Shown: positions 41,365-52,047, numbered from the stretch's first letter. The stretch: 64,000 nt of DNA from Sessilibacter corallicola (GCF_021290925.1 NZ_JAJSLX010000003.1:248001-312000); one strand, 5' to 3'. Notes: a model not told the origin generated them from the sequence alone. A program made the numbers and translations.

Positions 41365-44300
41365 TCAGTCTTCAAACAATGAATCCCACTCGTCATCACT
41401 AGGAATATTATATTCGCTCCCCCGATCTTTATAATGCTGCCTAATCTCTTTGGAACGTTGCTTCTCAGATAGCTCAGAATCTACTTTGTGTCTAGTGTGA
41501 TTACCATCCAAGCGATGCACTCTAGCTTCCAATTCATCCATAACACCGTCATTATACTCTATTGATTTTTGCTGTCGGTGGTGCGCCTCAATATTTGCAG
41601 TACCATGCTCTTTTTTCGTTCTCGGACCTTTTCCTTTTCTCATCCGTTCGATTTCAACTATTGATTCAGGCGTATACCTGACCGGTGGAACGTCCATATC
41701 CGGGTCAGGATTAGGATAATTTGAAGGTGTATAGGGTGAATTATTCGGCCTATTATCGATCGCAACATTCGTGCTTGCTTTTACCTTTCCTGGATATGCC
41801 CTTTCAATAACTTGGGCTTGCCCTTGAGTAAGTACTGAAAACTCACCTTCATTCAGACGCTTTAATTTGGCATACGTGTCAATTTGAGAAATCTTTCCTG
41901 CCTCTTGAGCGGAAAGCCCTTCCGCACGTAACGCCTTATAGCGCTCGTACCGCTCTTTACACACCAACCCCAGCGGATCAATCCACCCAACCGGATTCGG
42001 CGCATACTGATAATTATTCAATCCCCCCAATAACCCAATGGGGTCTTGTTGGGTAAACTGACCAGTATTGGGATTGTAATACCGATGGCGATTGTAGTGT
42101 AACCCAGTTTCTTGGTCGAAGTATTGGCCTTGAAATCTTAGATTATTTTCTACTTCATCGACGTCTTTTAGCGCTAGATTACCGTAGGTTTTGTATCTGG
42201 CACTCCAAACAATACTGCCGTCATTTGCCGTCAGTTCTTTCGGGGTGCCTAGGTGATCAAGGTGGTAGTGGTAAATGTTGCTGTTTTGGATCTGAGCCAG
42301 CGGTTTAAAGCTGTATGGCTCAAAGACGTAGATTTTTGATTGATCGTTGTTTTGAGTTTCACTGAGTAATACGTCGTCATTCCACAGAAATTGGGTTTCT
42401 TGTTCTGCACTGATCTTTTTGGTTCTGCGGCCTAGAGCGTCGTATTGGTATTGGATTTTGTTACCACAGCTTTCCACTTCCACCAGTTGGTTTTGAGCGT
42501 TGTAACGGAATTCGGTGATGAGCTTGCCGTTTTTACCTCTCGCTTCTTTGATTAAATTACCGCGTTGGTCGTAGGTAAAGTGTCTGTCACCTTGGAAGGC
42601 CAAACGGTTGCCTTGGGCTTGTTTTTGTTCGCGGGCTTTGTCGAGTGATACGACGTTGCTGTCTGCAAATTCTTGAGTATTTTCTGTCGTGTTATTTGGC
42701 TCAGCGCTTTGCTGAATCAGATTATTGGCTGGGTCAAAGTCGAATTGTTCGTTTACAAAGCTTTCGACTTCTTTGAGGCGATCAATAGCGTCATAAAAAT
42801 AACGAGTACTGCCTTTGTTGAGGTCGTCGATGCCTTCGAGGTTACCGGATTTGGTGTAGTGGTAGTTACGCTGGATGACGGCGTGTTTTTGGCTTTGGCT
42901 GAGTACGCGATGTTCCGATAAACGGCCCATGGCGTCGTAGTCGTATTCGGTTTTAAGCTGACCTTGTTGACGTTCACTGATCAACCCCAGTGGGTTATGT
43001 TTTAGCTCGGTGATTAGGTGTTCATTGCCGGTGATGTCGGTGTAGCACGCGGCTTGTAACTGGCCAATGGCGTTAAAGGCGTAATTGAGCGCTTCGCCAG
43101 ATGGCAGTTGGGTTTGGGTGCGCAAACCTTGGCTGTTGTATTGGTGGCGAAGGGTTTGGTTGCCTTGTTGTTCTTCGATTAATCGCCCGAGAGAATCGTA
43201 ATGAAAGCTGAGTGTTTGGCTCTGATTGTTGGCTTGGGTTAATCGGCCTGCGTTGTCGTAGGCGAAGGTGCTGATGTCGCCGTCGGGGCTGTGTTTTTCG
43301 TTGAGCCTTCCGAGTACATCACGGGTAAAACGGGTGGTGACTTGCTCTGCTTGATGAGAATTACTTGGGCTGCCGTCGATATGGGCAACCAGGAAACCAG
43401 CCTTGTCGTATTGGTAGCGTTGTTCGCGCCCATCAAATCCGATTTCTCGTACCAAACGTTCGTTGAGGTCGTATTCCAGTGTGTAGCGTTCACCGTTTTC
43501 GTTGATTAACCCGGTGAGGTTGCGTTCTTGGTCGTATTCATAGTGGACGGCTTGGCCGTTGGGTAACACTTTTTTCGTGACTTGAGCCAAACCTTCGTAG
43601 AAGTATTCGGTGGTGCGGCCGCCAACGTCGGTGTAACGCACCAGTTGGTCGTTTGCGTTATAGGTAAATCGGGTAACACCACCAGTGGGGTCTATGGCGA
43701 GGGTCACATTGCCATTGCCGTCGTAGCGGTATTGGTTGATACCTAGCGGCGTCGAAACTTCGGTGATGTTACCAAAATTGTCGTAGCGATATTGAGTGGA
43801 TTGGCCATCGGGTTTGATTTCTTCAATGAGTTGACCGCGCTCGTCCCAGGTCAGCATTTGGCTGACATTAACGCCATCACTGCCCGCTCGCGTAATTTGA
43901 ATTGGCAAACCTTGAGCATTGTATTGATACTCAATGGTGTTGCCTTCGGGATCGGTTTGGCGTTTTAACAGGCCAGCTTCGGTGTATTCCTGTTGCCATT
44001 GATTGCCCGAGGCATCGGTGATTTGGCTGAGTTGTTGGTGTTCGTTGTAGGTAAAGTTTTGGGTTTGATTCAGCGCGTTGGCAACTTGAATTAAATCGCC
44101 GTCATCGTTGTAGCGGTATTGAGTGACTTCGCCATTGGGATTACGCGTACTGAGCAGTCGGCCGTAGTCATCGTAGTTGTTAAGAGTTTCGCCGCCTTCG
44201 GCATCGGTCTCGCGGATGATTTGGCCGCGATTATTGTATTGGTAATTTAAAACCCCGCCGTTACTGTCGATGGCTTTCGAGCGTTTGTTTTTATCGTCCC

Positions 44301-46356
44301 ACTCGAAGCGGTAATCGTATTGGTGTTTATCGCCCCATTGGCGAGTGCACTTAGCGTCTGGGGTAAATTTGTCCCATTCGAAGTAAAAACTGAAGCCGGT
44401 TTTTAGGGTACGCTTGGTAAAAATGTGGTTGGTGTATTCGAAGTTTTCGCTGTTGCCGTTAGTGTCGGTAATAGTGATTAAATCGCCGTGTTCATCGTAG
44501 CCGTATTTAACCAGAGTACGGGTTTCAGGCTGTGTAGTTTCCCTTTTTTCTGAATCAGTATGCTCGGTGTGCTCTGAGACCAATTCAATGGCAGCAATAA
44601 GACCTTGGCCATTGTAGCTAAACGCTAAGCCTTGGCCCCAGCTTGAGGTAATGCTGTCTAATCGACGCAAAAGATCATTGTCGTAATTAAACGCTAAAGC
44701 ATTGCCGACGGAATCAACCCAATGGGTGATTTTTTTTCGGGCGCCGTAACCGCGGAAATATTTATCAGGCAAGCCTTTTTGCTGAAGAATATAACCGTCG
44801 TTGGCGGCCGTGAGTCGTAAACCTTCGGCTTTATTGTTGGTGGTTTCACCCAGTTTCGGCTGAGGAATTATGATGTAACGACCTTCAGCCGTAGTGAAAC
44901 GAACCCGATCGTCATCGAGTACAAACAGGTTCTCACACGCAGGATGGCCCCAGCCGAAGCCCAGCGTACGATTGCGTGGGTTGGTGGTGCGATAGGTGCG
45001 CTTCCAAACCAATGGTAACGGGCCTTTGAAAATAAAGTCCTGCTGTTCTAGCAGTTCTTCACCCGTGACCATGCTGATGGGTTCACCGTTAGTGCAAGTT
45101 TTTTTGGTAGGAGGACATTTCTTACCTGTTTCTGTACCACCACCATTGTTGTCTTTTGTATTCGACTCTTTCGGATTCTGGTTACTGGTCCTACTATGCG
45201 AATCTCTAACAGGATCAACGTTGGTGACAACTACAGGCTCTCCAGTGACCCAATCTTCGACGCCAGCTTTGTTCGATTTGCCACTGTTTTCTTCTAGCAG
45301 CTTATTACGGCGTTTAAGAACTTTGACGTACTCAACCACCAGCTCGCCAACTTCAGCAAAGATCTTCGCGTATCGAGCTTTGGAAGCCGTTACGGCAACG
45401 GCGCCAACACCACCGGTAACGGCCGCTAAAATAACCGCTAGAATAATTTCAAAAGCAGCGCCACCGGCAAACTCCACAAGTTCTGTACTGTGTTGGGCTC
45501 GCACATAATCTTTGGCAAACTTTACAAAAACAGGTCGAATATCATTATCGCTGTATATAAGCTCAGTAAACTCAAATGCAGTAGCGAGTTGCCCCTCAGT
45601 AACCTTAGTTGGATCAAAACCTAAAACGTCGACCAACTCTTTTTTAGCCCCAGTAATAAATTCCTGGTTTGTTTTTTCAAGTTCTTCTGATGATAACCTA
45701 CCCGACTCGATGGCGTTTCTGGTTGCAAGATAGGCATATCGAACCGGACTAGAATAAATCGCAGCTTCGCCAACATCTTTAACCCACACAGCCAATCCTT
45801 TGGCAAATTTGTATGAACCCATAAAGAAACCGCCAATCTGGACAATTGCTTTATCAAGGCGATCTAATTTTTGATATTCAGCATCAAAACGAGCCGCTTC
45901 CTGCTTCTCTTTGATGAGGATTTTATTCAGCGCGTGCCCGATTTTATTTTTTAGGTCACCACTCAGTTCTTCATTTTCGTAATTACTCAGTGGTGCAGGA
46001 TCAACAACAATACGCTTACTGATAAAAGCTAAAAATAGAGGTTTACCAATGCCATCATCAAATTGATAGCGAATAGTGTAGAGATTAATGTCATCGTGTT
46101 TTGCAATGGGAGAAGCAGGCTCGCGAGAAACCCCATTGCCTTGAGGAAATTCTTTTTGTTCGACAAAAGGATCAATCGGACGACCAATACCGAAAAAATG
46201 ACGATAGATTATGTGTTGAGTTTCGCGGTCAAATGAGTGCAGTAAACGTATAGCCTCAGCAGCGCTGGGTCCGCCAGAGGTTGGTGTGGAAGTACCGAAT
46301 CCTGGTCTGAGCAGGTAACGCTCGCCATCTTTACCTTTTGCGTGCAGGTCAAACAT
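41365..46356 (-). CDS. RHS-repeat polymorphic toxin
   Basis: 1663 aa. The N-terminal region has a hydrophobic segment (about 303-326, FEIILAVILAAVTGGVGAVA). A DUF6531-type start (NGEPISMVTGEELLEQQDFI then FKGPLPLVWKRTYRT) precedes a long series of YD/RHS repeats (e.g. YDEHGDLITITDTNGN, YNDDGDLIQVANALNQ) forming the toxin cage. The core ends with GLHYNRHRYYNPNTGQFTQQ and NPVGWIDPLGL. The variable toxin starts at 1465 and ends with AHHRQQ (1591-1596) and H-containing RVHRLDGNHTRHKVD, an arrangement like HNH/ENDO VII-type nucleases; this part is a tentative call. No VgrG, PAAR or T6SS gene lies in the window. Confidence 0.9.
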   Translation of the reverse strand: MFDLHAKGKDGERYLLRPGFGTSTPTSGGPSAAEAIRLLHSFDRETQHIIYRHFFGIGRPIDPFVEQKEFPQGNGVSREPASPIAKHDDINLYTIRYQFDDGIGKPLFLAFISKRIVVDPAPLSNYENEELSGDLKNKIGHALNKILIKEKQEAARFDAEYQKLDRLDKAIVQIGGFFMGSYKFAKGLAVWVKDVGEAAIYSSPVRYAYLATRNAIESGRLSSEELEKTNQEFITGAKKELVDVLGFDPTKVTEGQLATAFEFTELIYSDNDIRPVFVKFAKDYVRAQHSTELVEFAGGAAFEIILAVILAAVTGGVGAVAVTASKARYAKIFAEVGELVVEYVKVLKRRNKLLEENSGKSNKAGVEDWVTGEPVVVTNVDPVRDSHSRTSNQNPKESNTKDNNGGGTETGKKCPPTKKTCTNGEPISMVTGEELLEQQDFIFKGPLPLVWKRTYRTTNPRNRTLGFGWGHPACENLFVLDDDRVRFTTAEGRYIIIPQPKLGETTNNKAEGLRLTAANDGYILQQKGLPDKYFRGYGARKKITHWVDSVGNALAFNYDNDLLRRLDSITSSWGQGLAFSYNGQGLIAAIELVSEHTEHTDSEKRETTQPETRTLVKYGYDEHGDLITITDTNGNSENFEYTNHIFTKRTLKTGFSFYFEWDKFTPDAKCTRQWGDKHQYDYRFEWDDKNKRSKAIDSNGGVLNYQYNNRGQIIRETDAEGGETLNNYDDYGRLLSTRNPNGEVTQYRYNDDGDLIQVANALNQTQNFTYNEHQQLSQITDASGNQWQQEYTEAGLLKRQTDPEGNTIEYQYNAQGLPIQITRAGSDGVNVSQMLTWDERGQLIEEIKPDGQSTQYRYDNFGNITEVSTPLGINQYRYDGNGNVTLAIDPTGGVTRFTYNANDQLVRYTDVGGRTTEYFYEGLAQVTKKVLPNGQAVHYEYDQERNLTGLINENGERYTLEYDLNERLVREIGFDGREQRYQYDKAGFLVAHIDGSPSNSHQAEQVTTRFTRDVLGRLNEKHSPDGDISTFAYDNAGRLTQANNQSQTLSFHYDSLGRLIEEQQGNQTLRHQYNSQGLRTQTQLPSGEALNYAFNAIGQLQAACYTDITGNEHLITELKHNPLGLISERQQGQLKTEYDYDAMGRLSEHRVLSQSQKHAVIQRNYHYTKSGNLEGIDDLNKGSTRYFYDAIDRLKEVESFVNEQFDFDPANNLIQQSAEPNNTTENTQEFADSNVVSLDKAREQKQAQGNRLAFQGDRHFTYDQRGNLIKEARGKNGKLITEFRYNAQNQLVEVESCGNKIQYQYDALGRRTKKISAEQETQFLWNDDVLLSETQNNDQSKIYVFEPYSFKPLAQIQNSNIYHYHLDHLGTPKELTANDGSIVWSARYKTYGNLALKDVDEVENNLRFQGQYFDQETGLHYNRHRYYNPNTGQFTQQDPIGLLGGLNNYQYAPNPVGWIDPLGLVCKERYERYKALRAEGLSAQEAGKISQIDTYAKLKRLNEGEFSVLTQGQAQVIERAYPGKVKASTNVAIDNRPNNSPYTPSNYPNPDPDMDVPPVRYTPESIVEIERMRKGKGPRTKKEHGTANIEAHHRQQKSIEYNDGVMDELEARVHRLDGNHTRHKVDSELSEKQRSKEIRQHYKDRGSEYNIPSDDEWDSLFED

Positions 46357-46608
46357 ACTGTCCTTAGTCTCTTGTGCGGGCCTAACTCCGAACCACCGAT
46401 GAAAAGGAACCTCTGATTAACTCTTCCCGAATCCCGTTCAAACTACCTAACTCAAACGAACTGGTGTTGACGAGTTTATAACGCACAATCACTATTTTTC
46501 TGTAACTCTTTCACAGAATTTTTAGACGTAAGTAAGTTTTAGCCCCATAAATGATTTAAATTAATGACAAATATTTCCATTATTTCTCTTGGCTATTAAG
46601 CAAGGTAT

Positions 46609-47784
46609 TTAATAAGCAACAAAATCAGCAGTAGCCGTGGTTTGCTCTTGTTTTCGCACTGGATTCAATAAAAACAAAAAGCTCAGTACAAAAATAATCG
46701 CGCACGCATAAAGCATATTTGAAAAATTATCGTCGTTTAAAAGGAATGACGCTAATAAAGGTCCGGTAGCAAATCCTAATGACGCGACAACAGACGCAAT
46801 AGTTGATAAGCGGCCGCTGGTATCGAGTTCTGCGGTTACGGCTAATAAATACGATTGGACAGCAGTCCAAGAAAAGAACAGTAACGACATAGCCGTTATG
46901 TACAAGGTGACAATATGAGAGAAGTTCAACAGTACGGCCGATGCAGTTGATAACACCATGCCAGCGACAACCCAAAATAAGCGCCCCGCTCTGTTACCGT
47001 TGATGATGGGTAACATGGCGCCAGCGATACCGAGAAGTCCGGTTGCACCAATATATAAGTTAACATTTTCATTGCTGATTTCAGCTCGCAAGCCAATTAA
47101 TCCAACGTAAGCCCAAATTGCGTTGGCAGCGATTTGATAAAAAGCGATGGCTAGAAGTAATAACAGGCTTCGTCCAAAGATATTTTTATTGGCTGCTACA
47201 GTGGGTGTTGCTGGTGCGATGTCGGTCGGTAATTTCGGTAAGCAAAACATAAAAATCAAGCTTAAAAAGACAAGCCCGGCCATGACAAAAAATACGGAAT
47301 AACCACCGAGCACAGATTCTAAGCTCGGCAGCACAAACATAACCATCGGGCCGATGCTGAACTGAATAAACAGCAATAAACCAAAGGCACGATCAGGATC
47401 ATCTTGTCGCGCTAAAATAGAAAAAGCGAAACCCACACACAAACCACCCAACACGCCAGACAGAAATCGCCAACCCAGCATTACGGAATAATCTGAAATC
47501 CACACAGTGCACACATCAACCGCCACCAACACCGCCATCGTGATCATCATGATGGTTTTCCACGGGAATCGGCGTACTAAGAATATGGCAATTGAGCTGC
47601 CTAATATGCCGCCGTAACCATTAAATGCCACGATCTGGCCCGCTTCTGAGTCGTTAAAACCAATGCTGCCTGCCAGCGCATTGACAACACCTGGCATAAA
47701 GTTAATGTACGACAACCCGGCCATTGCAATAAACGCGAGCAAAATATAGGTGAGTAGACTGTTCGAATCGGTCTTGTCAGGCAT
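46609..47784 (-). CDS. MFS transporter
   Basis: 391 aa with 12 predicted membrane helices and MFS-like loops (GILGSSIAIFLVRRFPWKTI between helices 2 and 3, FSILARQDDPDRAFG). It resembles the YbfB/UhpC-like uptake or efflux carriers with unknown substrate. Divergent from the LysR gene across 133 nt, which probably regulates it. Confidence 0.85.
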   Translation of the reverse strand: MPDKTDSNSLLTYILLAFIAMAGLSYINFMPGVVNALAGSIGFNDSEAGQIVAFNGYGGILGSSIAIFLVRRFPWKTIMMITMAVLVAVDVCTVWISDYSVMLGWRFLSGVLGGLCVGFAFSILARQDDPDRAFGLLLFIQFSIGPMVMFVLPSLESVLGGYSVFFVMAGLVFLSLIFMFCLPKLPTDIAPATPTVAANKNIFGRSLLLLLAIAFYQIAANAIWAYVGLIGLRAEISNENVNLYIGATGLLGIAGAMLPIINGNRAGRLFWVVAGMVLSTASAVLLNFSHIVTLYITAMSLLFFSWTAVQSYLLAVTAELDTSGRLSTIASVVASLGFATGPLLASFLLNDDNFSNMLYACAIIFVLSFLFLLNPVRKQEQTTATADFVAY

Positions 47785-47917
47785 GGGTGCTTACACTCGT
47801 TTGAAACAACTGGAATATTAGTTTCGGATTCTACGGCGCAAACGCACTTTGAAAAACCGCACGTTATCCCAAAGAGTCGTGAAAATTGTTCATGAATATT
47901 CTTGTTATACTCGCCGC

Positions 47918-48865
47918 ATGGATAAGCTCAGAACCCTAGAGATTTTTATCGCCACCTGCGATGGCGGTACCTTCGCGGCCGCGGCAAAACTGTGCTGCAG
48001 TGACCCTTCGACTGTAAGTAAAGCCATCAGTCGGTTGGAAGCCCAGCTCGGATTTACTTTGTTTCATCGTTCAACTCGGCAACTGCGCGTGACCAAAGCC
48101 GGTCGGCATTACGCCCGTGCCGTAAGGAAGATGATTCAAGATCTTTCGTCGTGCGAAAACGAGTTAAAGCACGTTAACGATACCTGCCAAGGCACGCTGC
48201 GTATTAATTGCGCCGTGTGTTACGGCCATCTTTATCTGCGCCCATTGCTAAAAGAATTTTGCCAGCAGTATCCAGAAATAAAATTAGAACTTGAAATTAA
48301 CGATCTTCACGTTGATATCATTGAATCGGAAATAGATGTTGCCATACGTACCGGTTATATCGAAGACAGCCGCCTGGTTGCCAGACGTCTCAGCCCGATG
48401 GATTTTTTAATTTGTGCCGCACCGGATTATTTGGCTCAAAATGGCGTACCTAAAAATCGTGAAGATTTTCATCAGCATTCTTGGATTGGTTTTCGTATAA
48501 AAGAATCTCTGCAATTACAGCCCATTTTTTTACCCGATGAATACGGCGAATATTTACCGTACGAATTAGAACGTCATCATATTACCGATGATGGCGAAGC
48601 CATGGCGCATTTATGTATGGATGGTTTTGGCTTTGCTCAGTTACCACATTTTTTAGCAAAACACGGGTTAGATACCGGCGAGTTAATTTCTCCCTACCCG
48701 TATTTTAGGCCACCACAACCCGACAACGGCGTTTTTGCTATTTATCCAAAACGCGATTATTTACCCGCTAGAGTCCGTATTTTTGTCGAATTTATGACAA
48801 ACGCCTTGGCAATCCGAGGTGAAAATGCAAATAATACTTGGGCAAGTGAATTAAAAGTAAGTTAA
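47918..48865 (+). CDS. LysR-family transcriptional regulator
   Basis: 315 aa from ATG 47918 (the frame opens 23 codons earlier, but the helix-turn-helix begins MDKLRTLEIFIATCDGGTFA here). Winged helix SDPSTVSKAISRLEAQLGFT and effector domain typical of the DsdC/AaeR-type group (LRINCAVCYGHLYLRPLLKE, EINDLHVDIIESEIDVAIRT). Cys-rich for the family (C at CDGG, LCCSD, CENEL, INCAVC). Divergent from the MFS gene. Confidence 0.9.
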   Translation: MDKLRTLEIFIATCDGGTFAAAAKLCCSDPSTVSKAISRLEAQLGFTLFHRSTRQLRVTKAGRHYARAVRKMIQDLSSCENELKHVNDTCQGTLRINCAVCYGHLYLRPLLKEFCQQYPEIKLELEINDLHVDIIESEIDVAIRTGYIEDSRLVARRLSPMDFLICAAPDYLAQNGVPKNREDFHQHSWIGFRIKESLQLQPIFLPDEYGEYLPYELERHHITDDGEAMAHLCMDGFGFAQLPHFLAKHGLDTGELISPYPYFRPPQPDNGVFAIYPKRDYLPARVRIFVEFMTNALAIRGENANNTWASELKVS

Positions 48866-48913
48866 ACGCGTGTATGTTAAATAAATAACAAGTACGCATG
48901 TTTTATTGAAAGA

Positions 48914-49375
48914 ATGATTATGAAGAAAAATTGGAATTTTATTGCCAGTGCGTTTTTTACGTTTTTAGTCGCGGTTTATCACGTCGCTGTTGTTATTGGC
49001 GGAGCCGATTGGTACCGCGCTTCCGGTGCCGGTGAAGAACTAGCGGCTATGGCCGAAGCCGGATCTTTATACCCTCCTATTTTAGGTTCAATACTGGTAT
49101 TAATCTTTTTAAGCTGGTCTTTTTATGCGCTATCTGGAGCGGGCATTATTTTAAGACTGCCATTTTTAAAGTTTGTATTAATTGCTATATCAACAGTATT
49201 TATCATAAGAGGCGTATACGGCTTTTTTGTCCCGGTTATTGTTCAAACGGAATACGTTGCCAGTATGGGAACTTCGTTTTGGGTGGGAACGTCGTTAATG
49301 TCACTTACCATCGGTTTAAGTTACTTAACCGGGCTTAGAAAGAATTGGGCCTATATTGCGAAAAAAAGTTGCTAA
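48914..49375 (+). CDS. Four-helix membrane protein, unknown
   Basis: 153 aa (start could be the ATG two codons downstream). Four hydrophobic segments at about 10-29, 52-75, 82-105 and 120-140. Its form is like DUF4345/DoxX-type small inner-membrane proteins but I cannot assign it. It follows LysR by 48 nt on the same strand, so co-transcription is possible. Confidence 0.7.
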   Translation: MIMKKNWNFIASAFFTFLVAVYHVAVVIGGADWYRASGAGEELAAMAEAGSLYPPILGSILVLIFLSWSFYALSGAGIILRLPFLKFVLIAISTVFIIRGVYGFFVPVIVQTEYVASMGTSFWVGTSLMSLTIGLSYLTGLRKNWAYIAKKSC

Positions 49376-49401
49376 AAGCAGTTAATAAAGCGCTAAAAAA
49401 A

Positions 49402-49434
49402 GCCCGAATCATAGGAGTTAAACTATGTTCGGGC
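49402..49434. terminator. Terminator between convergent genes
   Basis: GCCCGAA / TTCGGGC outer stem with CATAG / CTATG extension, and TTTTTTT on the minus side, so it mainly ends the sugar-kinase transcript. Confidence 0.88.
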
Positions 49435-49457
49435 AAAAGGATACACCTAATTGCTAG

Positions 49458-50408
49458 TTAAGGGGAAACAGTATTTAAGAAGGTTATTAACTCTTCTTTT
49501 GTCGGTGGATTGCATCCCTGGCGCATAACGTTTAAGGCAGAGCACGCACAACCTTGGTGAAGTGCCTCTGCAATTTTAGATTCAGGTAGTGCTTGCAGAG
49601 CCGTCGGATTTAAACAGCCGCTTTCATAAAAAGACGTTAATATTCCAGCTTGAAAACAATCGCCTGCGCCAACAGTGTCGGTAACTTGATCAAGTTTAAA
49701 TCCTGGGTGGCGTACAAACTCTGAACCATTAAAGGCAATAGCGCCTTCAGATCCCAAGGTAACAGCTGAAACCCCACCTTTCATTGCCGACATCAGTTGT
49801 TCACATAATTGTTCTGGGGATCCTTTGAGCCCGAGAAACTCAAGATCTTCATCGCTGGCTTTTATAATGTCACACAACGGAATAATGGATTTAACGGCGT
49901 TGATATAATTTTGAGTATTGTCAACCACACCTGGGCGTGTATTAATATCAACACTAACTGTAATTCCACGCTCACGAGCGTTTAAAAGAATTTGACGAAT
50001 TTTTTCAATGTCGGCCGGAACGATAGCCAAAGAGCCAGTGTGAATTACTGTTAAATCATGCGGCATTTTAGCTAAAATAGCTTCTACCGAAAAATCTCGA
50101 TCAGCAACGCCTTCGCGGTACAGGCTATACGCGGGTTGACCAGCTTTATTTTTGCTAACTACGGCCAATGATGTGGGCTTGGATGAGCGTGTAGACGAAC
50201 TGATTTGAACATTGTCATTCGCGAGTGTTTCGCACAGTAAATCTCCGAACCTATCTTTCGATAACGGAGCAAGATAAACGCTAGGGCTTTGCAAACGGCC
50301 GACAGCTCGCGCCACATTAAAGGGAGAACCTCCCACTAACGGCTGCAATGTGCCGTTATCCAAAGGTATCATATCGATTAATGATTCGCCGATTATACCG
50401 ATACTCAC
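49458..50408 (-). CDS. PfkB-family sugar kinase (fructokinase-like)
   Basis: 316 aa. PfkB family: substrate-side GGSPFNVARAVGRLQ and the ATP-site signature DTVGAGDCFQAGILTSF with the catalytic Asp. It should phosphorylate a ketohexose such as fructose. GTG start at 50408 overlaps the polyol dehydrogenase stop by four nt (translational coupling). In the mannitol route it would turn the dehydrogenase product fructose into fructose-6-phosphate, though the precise sugar is inferred. Confidence 0.87.
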   Translation of the reverse strand: MSIGIIGESLIDMIPLDNGTLQPLVGGSPFNVARAVGRLQSPSVYLAPLSKDRFGDLLCETLANDNVQISSSTRSSKPTSLAVVSKNKAGQPAYSLYREGVADRDFSVEAILAKMPHDLTVIHTGSLAIVPADIEKIRQILLNARERGITVSVDINTRPGVVDNTQNYINAVKSIIPLCDIIKASDEDLEFLGLKGSPEQLCEQLMSAMKGGVSAVTLGSEGAIAFNGSEFVRHPGFKLDQVTDTVGAGDCFQAGILTSFYESGCLNPTALQALPESKIAEALHQGCACSALNVMRQGCNPPTKEELITFLNTVSP

Positions 50409-51925
50409 TCGAAAACCTCGTTTTTAGTTTGTTTTTCAAAAGTACTGAGTTGGCTCTTACGATGATAGGCATCCAACGTTTTGGCAACGCCCTCAGAACC
50501 CAATTGAATGTAATAACTGTTAAACAATTGAACAAAGCGATCGCTTTTTATTATTTCACGACCAAAAATATCGTTTAACTCTAAAAACTTATCGATCGAT
50601 TGATTATCGTTTTTGATAATATTTTGTAATTTTATACTTGCAGGGTCAGATTCAATTTTTTCACATTTATTGTCATTTAGTAGGTAGCGTGCCCAACTGG
50701 CGACAATTAATGCGGTTCGATCTAACGATAAATTAGTTGAAATCAAGTCATTAATTATCGGAATTAAAAATTTCGGTATTTTGTTCTGTCCATCTAAGCA
50801 TAATCGCTCTATTTGATCGCCAATTTTTTGATTCGAAAAACGAGATATCAATAAGCGTTTGTAATCTTCAATGTTTATTTCTTTTAGATCGCCCAGCGTT
50901 GGCGTCACATCTTGGTCCATAAAGTCTCGGATAAATCTTAATAAACTGTTATCTGCCATAACTTCATGAACAAATTGGTAACCTGATAAATACCCCAAAT
51001 ACGCCATTGCTGTATGGCTTGCATTCAACAAACGTATTTTAGCCAATTCGTAAGGTCTAACATCCGATGTAAACTGAACACCGACGCGTTCCCATTCTGG
51101 TCGCTCATTGCAAAAATTGTCTTCAATAACCCACTGGCTGAAAGGCTCACACACAACCGGCCAATAATCATCGAGTTGATAAGCGTTGCTCAACCACCGC
51201 TTATGCGTTTCACTGGTGGTTGGCGTTATTCTATCTACCATGCTATTTGGAAAAGTTACGTTGTCGGCAATCCAACGTTTTAGTGTCAAATCATACAATT
51301 CAACAAAGCTTAATAACGCTTTTTTAATAACATCGCCGTTGTGCGGAAGATTATCGCAAGAAACCACGGTAAAGGGCTTAATGCCAAGCTTTCTTCTACG
51401 ATTTAATGCCATTGATAAGTAGCCAAAAACGGTTTTAGGTGTTCTTGGATTCAGTAAATCATAAGCAACGTCAGGGTGATGGGTATTAAATTGTCCGGTG
51501 CTATCGTCAATGTTATAGCCCCCTTCTGTTATCGTGAGTGATACTATTTTAATGGTTGGATCGCTCAGTTTTTCTAACACAGCTTCGGGGTTTTCTGGTG
51601 CAAATAAAAATTCATTAATCGCACCAATAATAGAAACATTGTTATCTTGGTTGTGACTTAGTTCTACCACCGAATAAAGATAATCCTGATTTTTTAATGC
51701 TTGCTGCATTTTTTTATCGGAATCTCTTAACCCTACACCACAAATTCCCCAAGTAGAATCGCACCCAGGCTGCATTAACAAATTGTTGGTATACACTGCT
51801 TGGTGGGCACGATGAAATCCACCCACCCCGATATGGACAATTCCTTGTGTTAAGGTAGTTTTATCGTAATTAGGTATTTTCAACTGACTGTCCAGCTGGT
51901 ACAGAGTCGAATGCTGTAATTTCAT
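50405..51925 (-). CDS. Long-chain polyol dehydrogenase (mannitol 2-dehydrogenase type)
   Basis: 506 aa. Family motifs: IVHIGVGGFHRAHQAVYTNN (NAD site), VSCDNLPHNGDVIKKALLSF and the catalytic-region KIRLLNASHTAMAYLGYLSG. It oxidises D-mannitol to fructose (or related polyols such as arabitol or sorbitol) with NAD. Length matches mannitol 2-dehydrogenase (about 490-510). The first gene of a dehydrogenase-kinase unit after the ABC operon on the same strand. Confidence 0.9.
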   Translation of the reverse strand: MKLQHSTLYQLDSQLKIPNYDKTTLTQGIVHIGVGGFHRAHQAVYTNNLLMQPGCDSTWGICGVGLRDSDKKMQQALKNQDYLYSVVELSHNQDNNVSIIGAINEFLFAPENPEAVLEKLSDPTIKIVSLTITEGGYNIDDSTGQFNTHHPDVAYDLLNPRTPKTVFGYLSMALNRRRKLGIKPFTVVSCDNLPHNGDVIKKALLSFVELYDLTLKRWIADNVTFPNSMVDRITPTTSETHKRWLSNAYQLDDYWPVVCEPFSQWVIEDNFCNERPEWERVGVQFTSDVRPYELAKIRLLNASHTAMAYLGYLSGYQFVHEVMADNSLLRFIRDFMDQDVTPTLGDLKEINIEDYKRLLISRFSNQKIGDQIERLCLDGQNKIPKFLIPIINDLISTNLSLDRTALIVASWARYLLNDNKCEKIESDPASIKLQNIIKNDNQSIDKFLELNDIFGREIIKSDRFVQLFNSYYIQLGSEGVAKTLDAYHRKSQLSTFEKQTKNEVFE

Positions 51926-52047
51926 AAGCTTCCTCGAAATTGAAAGTCAGCAGAAAATGGCAATATATAAGCGTGCTTGGAATGTACTCTGATCGTTTAA
52001 ATAAATTTGCTACATGTTGTAGATCAGAGATTTAGAGCACAATCGTA

